A stretch of DNA of 64,000 nt, from NCBI GenBank assembly GCA_910589595.1, contig CAJUTM010000005.1, forward strand, positions 36,875 through 100,874, written 5' to 3'. Each line of letters starts with the position of its first letter. Positions within the stretch are counted from its first letter, which is position 1. The translations under genes and the position numbers were made by a program. Below are positions 17,886-27,286 of this stretch, piece after piece. The notes below the pieces were generated by a model that saw only the letters and a program-made list of their open reading frames with translations, did not search any database and was not told the DNA's origin. This DNA comes from an uncultured Eubacterium sp. (lineage in GTDB: Bacteria > Bacillota > Clostridia > Lachnospirales > Lachnospiraceae).

Positions 17886-18160
17886 TAGAAAAATCGGATT
17901 GTTGACGGACGCCTTTGATTTAGTTGTATCAATTGTGTGACAATTCAAACAATTGTCATTTCAATATAAAATATGCTACATATGTCTACCCTGTTTGTTG
18001 ACAATGTTCATAACTCTGTTGACAACTAGAGATTATCGTATTTGCGTCATTTAAAATGTTGATACTTTCCATGAGTGAAAAAGACTACACGTGTCTACGC
18101 ACAGTAGTTCGATTCTAATTGTCAAACATTTCCACCGAGTCCGCTGATTTCGGATTTCCT
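17886..18160. other. Gene-free stretch with several short repeats
   Basis: No gene is supported between hpf and the NlpC/P60 gene. The stretch holds an inverted repeat GACAATT-N5-AATTGTC at 17939-17957 and a direct repeat TGTTGACAA at 17996-18004 and 18017-18025, spaced 21 bases (two helix turns). A third partial copy lies near 17900. Such spacing is typical of binding sites for a regulator, perhaps acting on the hpf promoter about 110 bases away. Confidence 0.5.
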
Positions 18161-18162
18161 CA

Positions 18163-18228
18163 CAAAAAAAGAGGAAATGATAAACTGATTTCATGCCTCC
18201 GGCTCCTGTCAATTCGTCATTTCCTCTT
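18163..18228 (-). terminator. Terminator after the NlpC/P60 gene
   Basis: AAGAGGAAATGA and TCATTTCCTCTT form a 12-bp stem around a 36-base loop, followed by seven T residues on the minus strand. Confidence 0.75.
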
Positions 18229-18263
18229 ATTATATTTTTCTTTTCAGCGCAACAAAATTTCGC

Positions 18264-19727
18264 TTATCCTAATACCCGCCTTGCGCAATACGGCGTACGA
18301 TAATATAAGTTGCTCGTCGTAATACCAACGCGCGGATTACTTGCATGTACAACGCGTCCTCCTCCTATGCAGAGAGCCACATGGTTGACACGTCCCCCGC
18401 TGGCATAGAAAATCAAATCACCTGCCCTCGCGCTGGAAGGACTTATCTTCTTGCCGACTCTCGACTGCGCACTGGAAGTACGCGGTAAACTTATTCCAAA
18501 TTTCTTAAACACGGACATCGTAAAGCCGGAGCAGTCTGTACCATGAGTCAGGCTGGAACCGCCGTACACATACGGATTGCCGACAAACTTCAGGCCATAA
18601 GAGGCAATTGCCGAACCATCGCCACTTCCTAATGTACTTCCACCATCATCGGAACTGCTTTTCTTACTGTCGGAACTGCTCTTCTTGCTTTCGGTCGGCT
18701 TTGTAATATTATTACCGCTGTCATCGCTCCCCAGACTTCCAGAATTTCCGGAGCTACGGGATTTGGACGAACTAGACTTGGAGCTGCTCTTTTTACTGCT
18801 GCCCGAACTGCTGCGACTACTACTGCTGCTATGGCTACTACTACTGCTATGATTACTACTGCTGTTGTTGGAAGAAGAACTGGAACTGTGGCTTTGCTGT
18901 CTCTCTTCTTCTGCCGCTGCTGCCGCCGCTGCTGCTTTTCTTCTCTCTTCTTCCCGCTCTTCCTCAATGGAAACCGCTTTCTTGAACTGGACGGATATTT
19001 TCACATATGGCTTCGCCACATAACCGGTAGTATCGCCATCGACCCGTATTTTCACCCAGTCCGTCTCTTCTCTCAAAACTTCATATGTCTCGTCTTCCGG
19101 CAACAACGTGAGAATTTTACATGTCTCGCTCTTTTCTTCACGAACCCGAAGAGTTTCCGTCGTAACCGTCGCCCATTTTGTTCCGAAATCATCAATCAGC
19201 TTTTCCGCACTGTAACCAATGGCCAGATAATCTTTCATAATATAGCCGCTGACGGAACCGGAACGGATGTACACCCAGTCGCCTTCCGTGGAAGATATCG
19301 TAGCTGCACTTCCACGATATAATTTACCAACAATTTCTGCCTCTGTATTTGGCTTCTTACGAATATTTACATAATCTGCCGCAATCGATATACCAACGTT
19401 TGCGTATTCTGATTCAGGTTTTGGCGTGGCCGTGGCTGTCGCTGACGTCGTCGGCTGTGGCGTAGCGCCGCCTACCGCCGAACCACTCACGGTCGAATTA
19501 CTCCCCTGCGTATTTGATGTATCTTCAAAGGCAACGATTGCTTCCGGATCCGACTGTCCGGCGCCAACCTGCATTGTGCAATACTGGTCTAATGTATATG
19601 CCATACCGGCTAATTCTGTCTCCGTTCCCATCGTCGTCGACGAGGAACTCATATAATGCCCGCACAGACCGAAAGACAATACAAGTCCTGTACCTATTGC
19701 ATATTTTCCTATTTTCTTATGTTTCAT
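18264..19727 (-). CDS. Secreted NlpC/P60 peptidoglycan hydrolase with two SH3 domains
   Basis: The 487-residue protein has a signal peptide (MKHKKIGKYAIGTGLVLSFGLCGHYMS), two bacterial SH3 domains (about residues 110-170 with YVNIRKKPNTEAEIVGKL, and 185-245 with TLRVREEKSETCKILTLL), a Ser-rich, low-complexity linker of about 100 residues (about 275-375), and a C-terminal NlpC/P60 domain with the catalytic Cys in GTDCSGFTMSVF, His in VNHVALCIGG and a third His in VVHASNP. Such enzymes cut gamma-D-Glu-diamino acid peptide bonds in the wall, often for daughter-cell separation. It is transcribed alone from 19788-19816. Confidence 0.93.
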   Translation of the reverse strand: MKHKKIGKYAIGTGLVLSFGLCGHYMSSSSTTMGTETELAGMAYTLDQYCTMQVGAGQSDPEAIVAFEDTSNTQGSNSTVSGSAVGGATPQPTTSATATATPKPESEYANVGISIAADYVNIRKKPNTEAEIVGKLYRGSAATISSTEGDWVYIRSGSVSGYIMKDYLAIGYSAEKLIDDFGTKWATVTTETLRVREEKSETCKILTLLPEDETYEVLREETDWVKIRVDGDTTGYVAKPYVKISVQFKKAVSIEEEREEERRKAAAAAAAAEEERQQSHSSSSSSNNSSSNHSSSSSHSSSSSRSSSGSSKKSSSKSSSSKSRSSGNSGSLGSDDSGNNITKPTESKKSSSDSKKSSSDDGGSTLGSGDGSAIASYGLKFVGNPYVYGGSSLTHGTDCSGFTMSVFKKFGISLPRTSSAQSRVGKKISPSSARAGDLIFYASGGRVNHVALCIGGGRVVHASNPRVGITTSNLYYRTPYCARRVLG

Positions 19728-19787
19728 ATACTTCCCTCCATGTATCGGATTGGTATAAATGTTACAAAATTATTAAATACATTTCAC

Positions 19788-19816
19788 AGTATAACAAGGA
19801 TATAATCATCTGTCAA
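19788..19816 (-). promoter_or_regulatory. Strong sigma-A promoter of the NlpC/P60 gene
   Basis: A perfect TTGACA, 17-base spacer and TATACT lie about 60 bases upstream of the start, and a GGAGG ribosome site follows. Confidence 0.75.
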
Positions 19817-19943
19817 CCCTTGAAAACTCAATGTTTTTTCATAATTATACCAATTCGGCACAGGATTCTGTTTTTATCGTTTTTATTCTACAGCTTTCGA
19901 CTTTTTCGCTTTTCCTGTTTTGTAACATTCCTGTAACAAAAAA

Positions 19944-20327
19944 TCAATTATCCAGCGCTACGACCGCTTCGACTTCAATCCCAACATCTTTGGGCAGACG
20001 TGCCACCTCAACACAAGATCTGGCGGGACAGTCACTTTGAAAATAACGCGAATAGACTTCGTTTATTTTTCCAAAATCATTCATATCTTTTATGAAGACG
20101 GTCGTTTTCACCGTGTCGTCCGGATTTGCTCCCGACGCCCGAATCAAAGAAAATAAATTTGAAAAAACCTGTTCTGCCTGTTCTTCGATTCCTCCCTGCG
20201 CCAGTTCGCCGCTCTCCGGTACAATCGGTATAACCCCTGACGTAAATAAGAATCCCTTTGTTTCTATCGCCTGCGAATACGGCCCAATTGCGGCAGGCGC
20301 CTGATTGGTTGTTATTATTTTTTTCAT
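19944..20327 (-). CDS. ridA: RidA-family enamine/imine deaminase
   Basis: The 127-residue protein matches RidA (YjgF/YER057c/UK114): NQAPAAIGPYSQAIETKGFLFTSG, GIEEQAEQVFSNL, and the C-terminal CPARSCVEVARLPKDVGIEVEAVV with the substrate-binding arginine. RidA removes reactive 2-aminoacrylate formed by PLP enzymes. I use ATG 20327, which follows a GGAGGG site; a frame extending to 20399 adds nothing conserved. Confidence 0.93.
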   Translation of the reverse strand: MKKIITTNQAPAAIGPYSQAIETKGFLFTSGVIPIVPESGELAQGGIEEQAEQVFSNLFSLIRASGANPDDTVKTTVFIKDMNDFGKINEVYSRYFQSDCPARSCVEVARLPKDVGIEVEAVVALDN

Positions 20328-20387
20328 TTTTGCCCTCCATTCCGAAGCGGTTACCGCCTCTTTCCCATTATAACGCAACTCACAAAA

Positions 20388-20712
20388 CAGGGCAATCACT
20401 TAATCGTTTCTTTTGTTTACAGAGCGCCGCCCCGAGCATTGTCTGAAATGTCTGCTGTCGTTTTTTCCTGACTTTTGACAGCCCGTTTGCACTAGACCGC
20501 TACGCAACGGTACTAACGCACCACCGGAACGATTGTGTTTTTACTGCGGGCAGATGCGAAGCATCTGCCCGCAGTAAACAGTAACTAATGGTGGTGCGTA
20601 AGGACCGGCGAGCGGTCAATGCTGCAAAAGTCAGGAAAAACGACAATGCAGACAGCGAATTTTGCGAGGGCGGCGAAAGATTTCTGTAGACAAAAGAAAT
20701 CACTAGTTTTTT
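20388..20712. repeat. Nested palindromic repeat element, copy 1
   Basis: The stretch of more than 600 bases after ridA contains no gene. Its first half is an imperfect palindrome: the left arm (about 20400-20490) has the same order of motifs as the reverse complement of the right arm (about 20610-20712), including TGTCTGC, CCTGACTTTT and CGCCGCCC. Inside are a second stem (GACCGC...CACCACC against GGTGGTGCG...GCGGTC) and a perfect central hairpin ACTGCGGGCAGATGC-GAA-GCATCTGCCCGCAGT. It is clearly homologous to 30982-31457 but lacks that copy's outermost arms. Confidence 0.8.
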
Positions 20713-20740
20713 TCGCCGTCCGGTAGTATAATGGGATTTG

Positions 20741-20920
20741 GGTGTCGAAAGCCCTTTCTTATTTAAGGGAAGTGGCAATATGCACAAAAACAACAGATGA
20801 GCAGCATTATGCACGATTTCCACGTTTGAGGCTCAGTGGAATGATTCGTGCATCCAGCTGCGAAGATATTGTTTTTGTGCATATTGCCAACACATTAAGA
20901 AATAAAAGGCTTTTAACACC
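20741..20920. repeat. Large imperfect palindrome of a second family
   Basis: The left arm from 20741 (GGTGTCGAAAGCC...) pairs with the right arm ending at 20920 (...GGCTTTTAACACC). It includes a perfect stretch GGCAATATGCACAAAAACAA against TTGTTTTTGTGCATATTGCC and further weaker pairing toward a loop near 20828. It sits just upstream of the thioesterase gene. Its sequence does not resemble the nested element at 20388-20712. Confidence 0.8.
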
Positions 20921-20968
20921 TGAAGCATAATAGGAAACAACTGCAAGCGTAAAGGAGTGTGACTTTCT

Positions 20969-21679
20969 ATGTATACCTATCGCGACCGCGTATCCTACAG
21001 CCGCATTGATAAAAATGGTTTATTAGGCGTATCTCATGTCGTCGATGCCATGCAGGATTGTTGTCTGTTCCACAGCGAGGATGTTGGCCACTCCGCTCTG
21101 GACTTGTTAAAGAAAAACCGCGCATGGCTGGTTAGTTCATGGCATGTCGTATTTAAGCGCCGTCCGAAAATGGGTGAACGGTTTGCCGTCCACACATGGC
21201 CTTATCAATTTCGGAGTATTTTCGGCTCGCGCAATTTCTTAATGGAAACTGACGAACACGAAGTACTTGCCTATGCGGATTCGCAATGGTTCTATTTTGA
21301 TTCATTGACCGGACAACCGGCACCTGTTGACAGGGAAGAAAAAGACGCCTATCCAACAGAGCCGGCTTATGAAATGGAATACAAACCCCGCAAAGTATCC
21401 TGTCCCGCCGACCTCACTTTAGTCCAAAAAGTCGACGTGTGCCAAAACTATCTGGATACTAATAATCATGTAAATAATGGACAATATATCCGTCTCGCCG
21501 TCAATGTGCTCCCTCCGGATTATGAAGTGGGAGAACTTCGGGCCGAGTTCCGTCGGGCGGCCAAAATGGGCGATACGATGCACATCCACACAGCCCGAAC
21601 ATCAGAGCACTATTATGCGGTATTTACGGACGCCGCAGGAACCCCTTATTTTCTCAGTGAATTTACAGAATGCAAGTGA
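20969..21679 (+). CDS. Acyl-ACP thioesterase
   Basis: The 236-residue protein has a tandem hotdog layout typical of bacterial FatA/FatB-like thioesterases, which release free fatty acids from acyl carrier protein. Evidence: the N-terminal YRDRVSYSRIDKNGLLGVSHVVDAMQDC with the W-L-V-S-S-W-H block, and the C-terminal NYLDTNNHVNNGQYI carrying the conserved Asn/His active-site pair. The first gene of a plus-strand pair with cvfB (37 bases apart), it is preceded by the palindrome at 20741-20920 and an AAAGGAGTG ribosome site. Confidence 0.9.
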   Translation: MYTYRDRVSYSRIDKNGLLGVSHVVDAMQDCCLFHSEDVGHSALDLLKKNRAWLVSSWHVVFKRRPKMGERFAVHTWPYQFRSIFGSRNFLMETDEHEVLAYADSQWFYFDSLTGQPAPVDREEKDAYPTEPAYEMEYKPRKVSCPADLTLVQKVDVCQNYLDTNNHVNNGQYIRLAVNVLPPDYEVGELRAEFRRAAKMGDTMHIHTARTSEHYYAVFTDAAGTPYFLSEFTECK

Positions 21680-21715
21680 TACGGTACACGAACGGAATGG
21701 AAAGGATAATAAATA

Positions 21716-22561
21716 ATGAATATCGAAAAACAGTTTCTCGGTACTTTTACCAGACTTCATGTAATAAGAAAGACAAAATACGGTGTTGTTCTGAGCTCCG
21801 GTAAGCTTCCGCAGCTCGAAGTACTTCTACCAAACAATCAAGTCAGACCAGAAACCGAAACGGGCGATTTTTATGAGGTATTCCTCTACAAAGATTCAGA
21901 AGACCGGCTGATTGCCACAACGCAGCAACCTTATCTGTCCCTTGGAGAGCTCGCCGTGTTGACAGTAAAAGACGTAACCAATATTGGGGCATTTCTCGAC
22001 TGGGGTTTGGCTAAAGATTTATTTCTTCCATTTAAAGAACAGACAACGAAACTTCATGCAGGAGATAGCGTACTTGTAACCTTGTATATTGATAAAAGTG
22101 AACGTCTTTGCGCTACGATGCACGTATACAATCTTCTCTCCACAGAAAGCAATTACAAGAAAGGCGACCATGTTCACGGACGCATTTACGAAATTTTGGA
22201 TTCTTTTGGCGCCTTTGTCGCCGTAGACGACCGGTATTCGGCCCTTATTCCACACAATGAAATGACAAGAGAACTGCACGTATTGGACGAAATTGACGCC
22301 CGTATCAAAGATATTACGCCAGAAGGGAAACTCACCCTCAGTCTTCAGGAAAAAATCAAACAGCAAATGGGAAAAGATGCCGAACTCATTTACGGACGTT
22401 TAGAACAGGCCGGAGGCTTTCTTCCGTTCCACGACAAAAGCTCACCGGAAATTATCAAACGTGAATTTCAGATGAGTAAGGCAGCATTTAAAAGAGCCAT
22501 CGGCCGCCTGCTTAAAGAGAAAAAAATTAAGCAGACGGAAAACGGCATCCAAAAATATTAG
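21716..22561 (+). CDS. cvfB: CvfB-like S1 RNA-binding protein
   Basis: The 281-residue protein consists of several S1/OB-fold domains (for example TVKDVTNIGAFLDWGLAKDLFLPFKEQ and VHGRIYEILDSFGAFVAVDDRYSALIP) and a C-terminal winged-helix segment (EFQMSKAAFKRAIGRLLKEKKI). This is the YitL/CvfB architecture; in staphylococci CvfB binds RNA and affects virulence-gene expression. Its stop overlaps the 3' end of the converging yvyF-like gene by 4 bases. Confidence 0.88.
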   Translation: MNIEKQFLGTFTRLHVIRKTKYGVVLSSGKLPQLEVLLPNNQVRPETETGDFYEVFLYKDSEDRLIATTQQPYLSLGELAVLTVKDVTNIGAFLDWGLAKDLFLPFKEQTTKLHAGDSVLVTLYIDKSERLCATMHVYNLLSTESNYKKGDHVHGRIYEILDSFGAFVAVDDRYSALIPHNEMTRELHVLDEIDARIKDITPEGKLTLSLQEKIKQQMGKDAELIYGRLEQAGGFLPFHDKSSPEIIKREFQMSKAAFKRAIGRLLKEKKIKQTENGIQKY

Positions 22562-22968
22562 TTGTCCAAAAATCTCATTTTGTCTGAAGTAGAGCGTTTC
22601 TTTTTTGCTTCCGGTTCTTTCTTTCTGTCCAGACCGGAAGCGCTCCGCAAACCATTGGACAATTTCATTTTACAGCTCTCGCAAAAACGTCCTGTCTTAA
22701 TCGTCGCTCCACAGCTTTCACAAGGAATACCTACCGGTGAATCATCTGAAAAAACCAGACGTTCCTCTCTCACCCAACGGTTTATCTGGGAGACGCTGAC
22801 CTCCATCTCCTGAGACAGTTCATGGATACCCACATGTGGATTTTCGCGCACGTATTTTTTCACTTGCACAAACTTATCTTCCATCTTCCTGACGCACGTC
22901 GGACATACTCTCATTCCCTGAATATAATTAAATAATCTCCCACAACTTTTGCAAGCAACAATTTCCAT
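22558..22968 (-). CDS. YvyF-like flagellar-operon protein with two zinc knuckles
   Basis: The 136-residue protein begins with CKSCGRLFNYIQGMRVCPTC, a four-cysteine zinc-binding module, followed by a helix-turn-helix (GIHELSQEMEVSVSQINRWVREERL) and a second four-cysteine module (CESCGATIKTGRFCESC). This is the pattern of the YvyF family linked to flagellar genes in Bacillus; YvyF has been reported to regulate flagellar gene expression. It is the last gene of the mreB-flg-recD2-comFC series. Confidence 0.85.
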   Translation of the reverse strand: MEIVACKSCGRLFNYIQGMRVCPTCVRKMEDKFVQVKKYVRENPHVGIHELSQEMEVSVSQINRWVREERLVFSDDSPVGIPCESCGATIKTGRFCESCKMKLSNGLRSASGLDRKKEPEAKKKRSTSDKMRFLDN

Positions 22969-23000
22969 AATAATCCCCCATTCTGAAGTATTTATTTAAT

Positions 23001-23720
23001 CTAATCTTTTCCAATACACAGGCAGACAAAATATACTTCTTGTACCCCTGTCCGGCATAATATATCTCCACACGCCTCCAACGTCGCCCCTGTCGTATAA
23101 ATGTCATCGACCAGCAACACGCTGCGCAGGGAACGAAGCGCATTCTCTCCCTTTTCTTTGAGAGCAAATGCACCCGCCACATTGGCCGCCCGTTGTTTTG
23201 AATCCAATCCTTTCTGAGGTTTCGTATAACGTGTTCGCAGCAAGACGTCCGAAAGCACCGGAAGCTGCAATAACTTCCCCAGTTCATCCGCTAACACAGC
23301 CGCCTGATTATACCCCCGAAACCACTTCTTCCTGCGATGAATCGGCACCGGAACAATCGCTTCCGCACACCATCTTTCAATCTCCGCTCCACGAAACCGA
23401 ACCAGCTCCTCTGCAAAAAACGAGGCATCCGTAGTACATCCCCCATATTTGAAGTTCGCCATGACCCGTTTCATGCGGGTATCGTAGACCCACAACGCCG
23501 CTCCGGCAGTAAGAGCATCCGCCCCTTTTCTTTTCCTTTCACAGTCATGGCAGTACTGCTCCTCCGGTACATCTATCGGTTTTCCGCAGCGCTTGCACCT
23601 CGGTTCGCTCACACGGGGCAGCGATATGCGGCAGGAATGGCAAATTCCATTCTCTCCCCGTTTTAACACGTTCCCACAAACCGGACACTTAAGTGGAAAT
23701 ATAAAATTCAAAAGATTCAA
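23001..23720 (-). CDS. comFC: ComFC-like phosphoribosyltransferase-fold protein
   Basis: The 239-residue protein has an N-terminal zinc module (CPVCGNVLKRGENGICHSC plus a second CKRCGKPIDVPEEQYCHDC) and a C-terminal phosphoribosyltransferase fold with the PRPP motif VLLVDDIYTTGATLEA and the RGYNQAAVLAD and KPQKGLDSKQRAANVAGAF blocks. ComFC family proteins assist uptake of single-stranded DNA in natural competence; no ComFA is next to it here. It follows recD2 closely. Confidence 0.9.
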   Translation of the reverse strand: MNLLNFIFPLKCPVCGNVLKRGENGICHSCRISLPRVSEPRCKRCGKPIDVPEEQYCHDCERKRKGADALTAGAALWVYDTRMKRVMANFKYGGCTTDASFFAEELVRFRGAEIERWCAEAIVPVPIHRRKKWFRGYNQAAVLADELGKLLQLPVLSDVLLRTRYTKPQKGLDSKQRAANVAGAFALKEKGENALRSLRSVLLVDDIYTTGATLEACGDILCRTGVQEVYFVCLCIGKD

Positions 23721-23752
23721 TTCCCCGCCCCCTATATATCTATCATACCAAA

Positions 23753-26002
23753 TTATCCGCCATTTTGCATCCTATTTTTTTCATCTATCTCACGAATCCG
23801 CTCACTCAGTGAAGAATAACGCATTTGTTCGGACTTATTATGTATCATCTCCCGCACAGTTTCTTTACTGCCGACAATCGTCACACACTTTTTCCCTCTT
23901 GTTACCGCAGTATATAATATGTTGCGGTTCATCAGCATTCGGGGCCCGTCAAGCAAAGGCAGGACGACCGCCGGATACTCGCTGCCCTGCGATTTATGTA
24001 TGGTAATCGCATAAGCAAGTTCCAGCTCTTCCAGATTTCCCTGTGGATATGTAACATACTTTTCTTCGTCAAAACGGACGGTAACTTCTTTATTAAGCAT
24101 GTCGATTTCCGTAATCACGCCGCAGTCGCCATTAAATACCCCTGTTCCCTCTTCAATCAGCATCCGGTTGTAGCCGCGCACTTCCCACTTAATCTGATAG
24201 TTATTTTTCATCTGCATCACTTTATCGCCCTCGCGAAAAATAACTCCGTGTATTTCCATTTGGTTTTTATCCGGTCTCTCCGGATTCAAATAGCGCTGTA
24301 AAACCTCATTGCAGCGGTACACTCCCAGTTCCCCTTTTTTCATCGGAGTAAGTACCTGTACGTCAAACGGCGTGCAATTCGTATAATTTGGCATCTTTTC
24401 CCGCACAAGCCACAGCATAACCTCAAGAACCCCATGCGCGTCTTTTCTCTTCAAGCAAAAAAAATCTTTGCTTTCATTGTCAAGTGCAATCTCTTCCCCG
24501 TCATTGATACGGTGGGCATTTACAATAATATCGCTCTCCGCCGCCTGCCGAAAAATACGGGACAACTTAACTACGTTAAAACAATGGGAATGAATGATAT
24601 CGCGCAGGACATTGCCCGGCCCAACACTCGGAAGCTGATTCACATCGCCCACCAAAATGAGGCGAGTGCCTACCGTAACCGCTTTCAGCAGGCTGTGAAA
24701 CAGAAAAATATCTACCATTGACATCTCATCAATGATAATTACATCCGTCTCCAAAGGATTCCATTCGTTCCTGCCAAATAATTCTCCGTTTTCATTCTCG
24801 TTCCCGTTTTCTTCTGTCAAGGCGCCGTTATATTCCAACAGACGGTGAATCGTCTGCGCCTCATAACCGGTAGCCTCCGACATTCGTTTTGCCGCCCGTC
24901 CGGTCGGCGCCGCCAGCAAAATAGATAAGCCCTCTTCTCCCAGACATTTGATTATCATATTAATTGTCGTCGTTTTTCCGGTACCCGGCCCTCCGGTGAC
25001 AACAAGAAGACCGTTACTCATCGCCTCGCGTACCGCTACGCGCTGCTGCCTGTCCAGAGAAATCTTTTCCCGCTGCTCCAGCTCGTCTATCACTCCGTCA
25101 TAAGTTTCATCCCTGCGCCCCATCGGCACATTGAGGTCTGAAAGCATACGGGCACAATTTAATTCGGAATAGTACAGGCTCGGCAAATAAACATTTCGCT
25201 CGTCATCCACAAGCACCGTTTTGTCCCATTCCATCTGCTGCAGCACATCCATAAGCCTTTCCACGCTTACCTCCAAACGGTACACAGCTTCTTTTAACAA
25301 CATCTTTTCCGGCATATAGACATAACCACCCTGCAATCCCATATTCAACACATATAAAATACCGGCCCGCATACGTTGTTCCGAATCAAGAGAAATCCCG
25401 CTTTTCCGCGCGATTTCATCCGCAATCTTAAATCCAACTCCTCTAATATCCTCTGCCATCTGATAGGGATTCTCTTTCACGATATCATACAGGGAATTGC
25501 CGTACGCTTTGTACAGTTTCACTGCCAGCGCATTGGAAATTCCATAGTCTTGTAGGAAAATCATGGCGCTGCGCATCTCTCGCTTTTCCTCAAACTGCAG
25601 GGCAATACTGCGGGCTTTCTTTTCGCTGATACCTTTTACTTCCGCCAAACGCTCCGGCTCTTTCTCAATCACCTCAAACGTCTCGTCGCCAAACTTATCT
25701 ACGATACGCTTGGCCAGTCCGCCGCGAATGCCGGCTATCGCCCCCGATGACAGGTAACGGAGTATCGCCATCTTATCTTCCGGCTCCTGCACTTCATAGG
25801 AAACGACTTTCAACTGCTCCATATAGACCGGATGTTGTACCATCTCCCCACGCACACATACATATTCGCCCTCATTTATAAAAGGAAACGTCCCGACACA
25901 AGTCTCTTCCTCTCCGTCGGGCGTCTCTAATTCAAATACCGTATATCCATTCTCTACATTCCGATAAATAATATGCGACACATATCCCTTACGTTCTTCC
26001 AT
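23753..26002 (-). CDS. recD2: RecD2-type 5'-3' DNA helicase
   Basis: The 749-residue SF1B helicase has N-terminal OB and helix-hairpin-helix regions (LAEVKGISEKKARSIA, GIRGGLAKRIVDKFG), then Walker A VVTGGPGTGKTTTINMII near residue 340, Walker B DVIIIDEMSMVD, motif III VGDVNQLPSVGPGNVL, and the C-terminal motif VI ITIHKSQGSEYPAVVLPL. RecD2, found in bacteria without RecBCD, functions in replication-fork maintenance and repair. It is embedded among flagellar genes, apparently cotranscribed. Confidence 0.95.
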   Translation of the reverse strand: MEERKGYVSHIIYRNVENGYTVFELETPDGEEETCVGTFPFINEGEYVCVRGEMVQHPVYMEQLKVVSYEVQEPEDKMAILRYLSSGAIAGIRGGLAKRIVDKFGDETFEVIEKEPERLAEVKGISEKKARSIALQFEEKREMRSAMIFLQDYGISNALAVKLYKAYGNSLYDIVKENPYQMAEDIRGVGFKIADEIARKSGISLDSEQRMRAGILYVLNMGLQGGYVYMPEKMLLKEAVYRLEVSVERLMDVLQQMEWDKTVLVDDERNVYLPSLYYSELNCARMLSDLNVPMGRRDETYDGVIDELEQREKISLDRQQRVAVREAMSNGLLVVTGGPGTGKTTTINMIIKCLGEEGLSILLAAPTGRAAKRMSEATGYEAQTIHRLLEYNGALTEENGNENENGELFGRNEWNPLETDVIIIDEMSMVDIFLFHSLLKAVTVGTRLILVGDVNQLPSVGPGNVLRDIIHSHCFNVVKLSRIFRQAAESDIIVNAHRINDGEEIALDNESKDFFCLKRKDAHGVLEVMLWLVREKMPNYTNCTPFDVQVLTPMKKGELGVYRCNEVLQRYLNPERPDKNQMEIHGVIFREGDKVMQMKNNYQIKWEVRGYNRMLIEEGTGVFNGDCGVITEIDMLNKEVTVRFDEEKYVTYPQGNLEELELAYAITIHKSQGSEYPAVVLPLLDGPRMLMNRNILYTAVTRGKKCVTIVGSKETVREMIHNKSEQMRYSSLSERIREIDEKNRMQNGG

Positions 26003-26063
26003 GAAAACCCTCCGACCTGTTTGATTGAAAAAAGCGCCGCAAAACGGCGCTTCCCGAAATCAA

Positions 26064-26414
26064 TTATGCTGTCTCACCACTATTGTTCTTCATCGAAGTA
26101 TATAACTGTTCTGCAATGCCAAGTCCTTGGCCACTATTCACCATCTGCTCTGCAATGGCAGATAAATAATTATCTTCGAACATATTCACATAATCCGTAC
26201 TGTCATCTTCTTCCTCTGAGAAGATTTTAGCCGACTCCTGCATCGTTTTAAACATTTGTTGAATCATATAAGATTCAAACTGTTTGCAGGCATCCATCAT
26301 TGCTTCGTCGCTTTCCGCATTTTGTACCTGACTTGTCAGCCGGCTCGACGCAATGTCATTGGCTGTTGTCGAGTAATTTGTTAAATAAGTATCTCCAATA
26401 CCGTTAATCGCCAT
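26064..26414 (-). CDS. FlgJ-like rod-binding protein
   Basis: The 116-residue protein corresponds to the N-terminal rod-binding domain of FlgJ: CKQFESYMIQQMFKTMQ and YVNMFEDNYLSAIAEQMVNSGQGLGIAEQLY. It lacks the muramidase domain of gammaproteobacterial FlgJ, as is usual in Bacillota. It helps assemble the flagellar rod. I use ATG 26414, which has GGAGG five bases upstream, rather than the upstream start at 26426. Confidence 0.88.
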   Translation of the reverse strand: MAINGIGDTYLTNYSTTANDIASSRLTSQVQNAESDEAMMDACKQFESYMIQQMFKTMQESAKIFSEEEDDSTDYVNMFEDNYLSAIAEQMVNSGQGLGIAEQLYTSMKNNSGETA

Positions 26415-26446
26415 ATAATCCTCCATTCCGGAATATATCTCCTAAA

Positions 26447-27256
26447 TTATGAGCGCAAATTATTAGCCTGCTGCAACATCTCATCAGAGGCAATAATCGC
26501 CTTTGAATTCATCTCATAAGCGCGCTGTGCAATAATCATATTTACCATCTCATCCGCCGCCTGCACATTAGAACCCTCCAAACGGCCGGATACGATTTTT
26601 GCATTCAAATCATTTGCCGTATATACGGTTGCCGCCCCGGAAGCTTCCGACTGCAGATAATTCGAGCCGGATGCCTTTTCCAATCCCCCGGCATTTGGGA
26701 AATGTGCCAGTCCGATTTGAACACCAATATATTGTGGATTGTTATTGGCGTCAGGATATGCCAAGTTTCCAAACACGTCGACCGACAGTTCACTTGTACG
26801 GTAAGTATTCGGCAACACGATTTCACGCCCCTGTGTGTCTAACACCGGACATCCGGCGCTATCCGTCAGAGCAATGCCATTTTCCGTAATCGACATATTA
26901 AAATGTCCGTTACGCGTATACGCCGTCGTTCCGTCCGGCTGCCTTACCATGAAGAAGCCCTCTCCCTGAATGGCATAATCAAACGCCCCGTTTGAGGCAT
27001 ACAAGTTCCCTTGCGTAAAATCCGACGATATGGCGCCTATTCGTACGCCCAATCCCACCTGCGCCCCGACTGGTTTTGCTTCTCCGGTCGTAGTTGTAGA
27101 ATTTTTTTGCAAATTTTGATAAATTAACGTTTTAAAATTGGCAGCCTGTGTCTTATAACCTGTTGTACTGATATTTGACAAGTTGTTTGCAATTACATCC
27201 AGATTACTCTGCTGTCCAATCATACCACTTGCTGCTGTCCACAAAGAACGCATCAT
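26447..27256 (-). CDS. flgG: Flagellar basal-body rod protein FlgG
   Basis: The 269-residue protein carries the N-terminal rod motif RSLWTAASGMIGQQSNLDVIANNLSNISTTGYK (broken at residues 3-35) and the C-terminal SNVQAADEMVNMIIAQRAYEMNSKAI, which together form the coiled-coil of the distal rod. Two adjacent ATG codons (27256 and 27253) follow the GGAGG site; either could be used. Confidence 0.92.
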   Translation of the reverse strand: MMRSLWTAASGMIGQQSNLDVIANNLSNISTTGYKTQAANFKTLIYQNLQKNSTTTTGEAKPVGAQVGLGVRIGAISSDFTQGNLYASNGAFDYAIQGEGFFMVRQPDGTTAYTRNGHFNMSITENGIALTDSAGCPVLDTQGREIVLPNTYRTSELSVDVFGNLAYPDANNNPQYIGVQIGLAHFPNAGGLEKASGSNYLQSEASGAATVYTANDLNAKIVSGRLEGSNVQAADEMVNMIIAQRAYEMNSKAIIASDEMLQQANNLRS

Positions 27257-27286
27257 AGGGTATCACCTCCAAATATTATCGTTTCA

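Noticed and set aside
20742..20930. 62-residue frame before the thioesterase gene
   Set aside because: It covers the 180-bp palindrome almost exactly and has no ribosome site; the DNA symmetry explains it.
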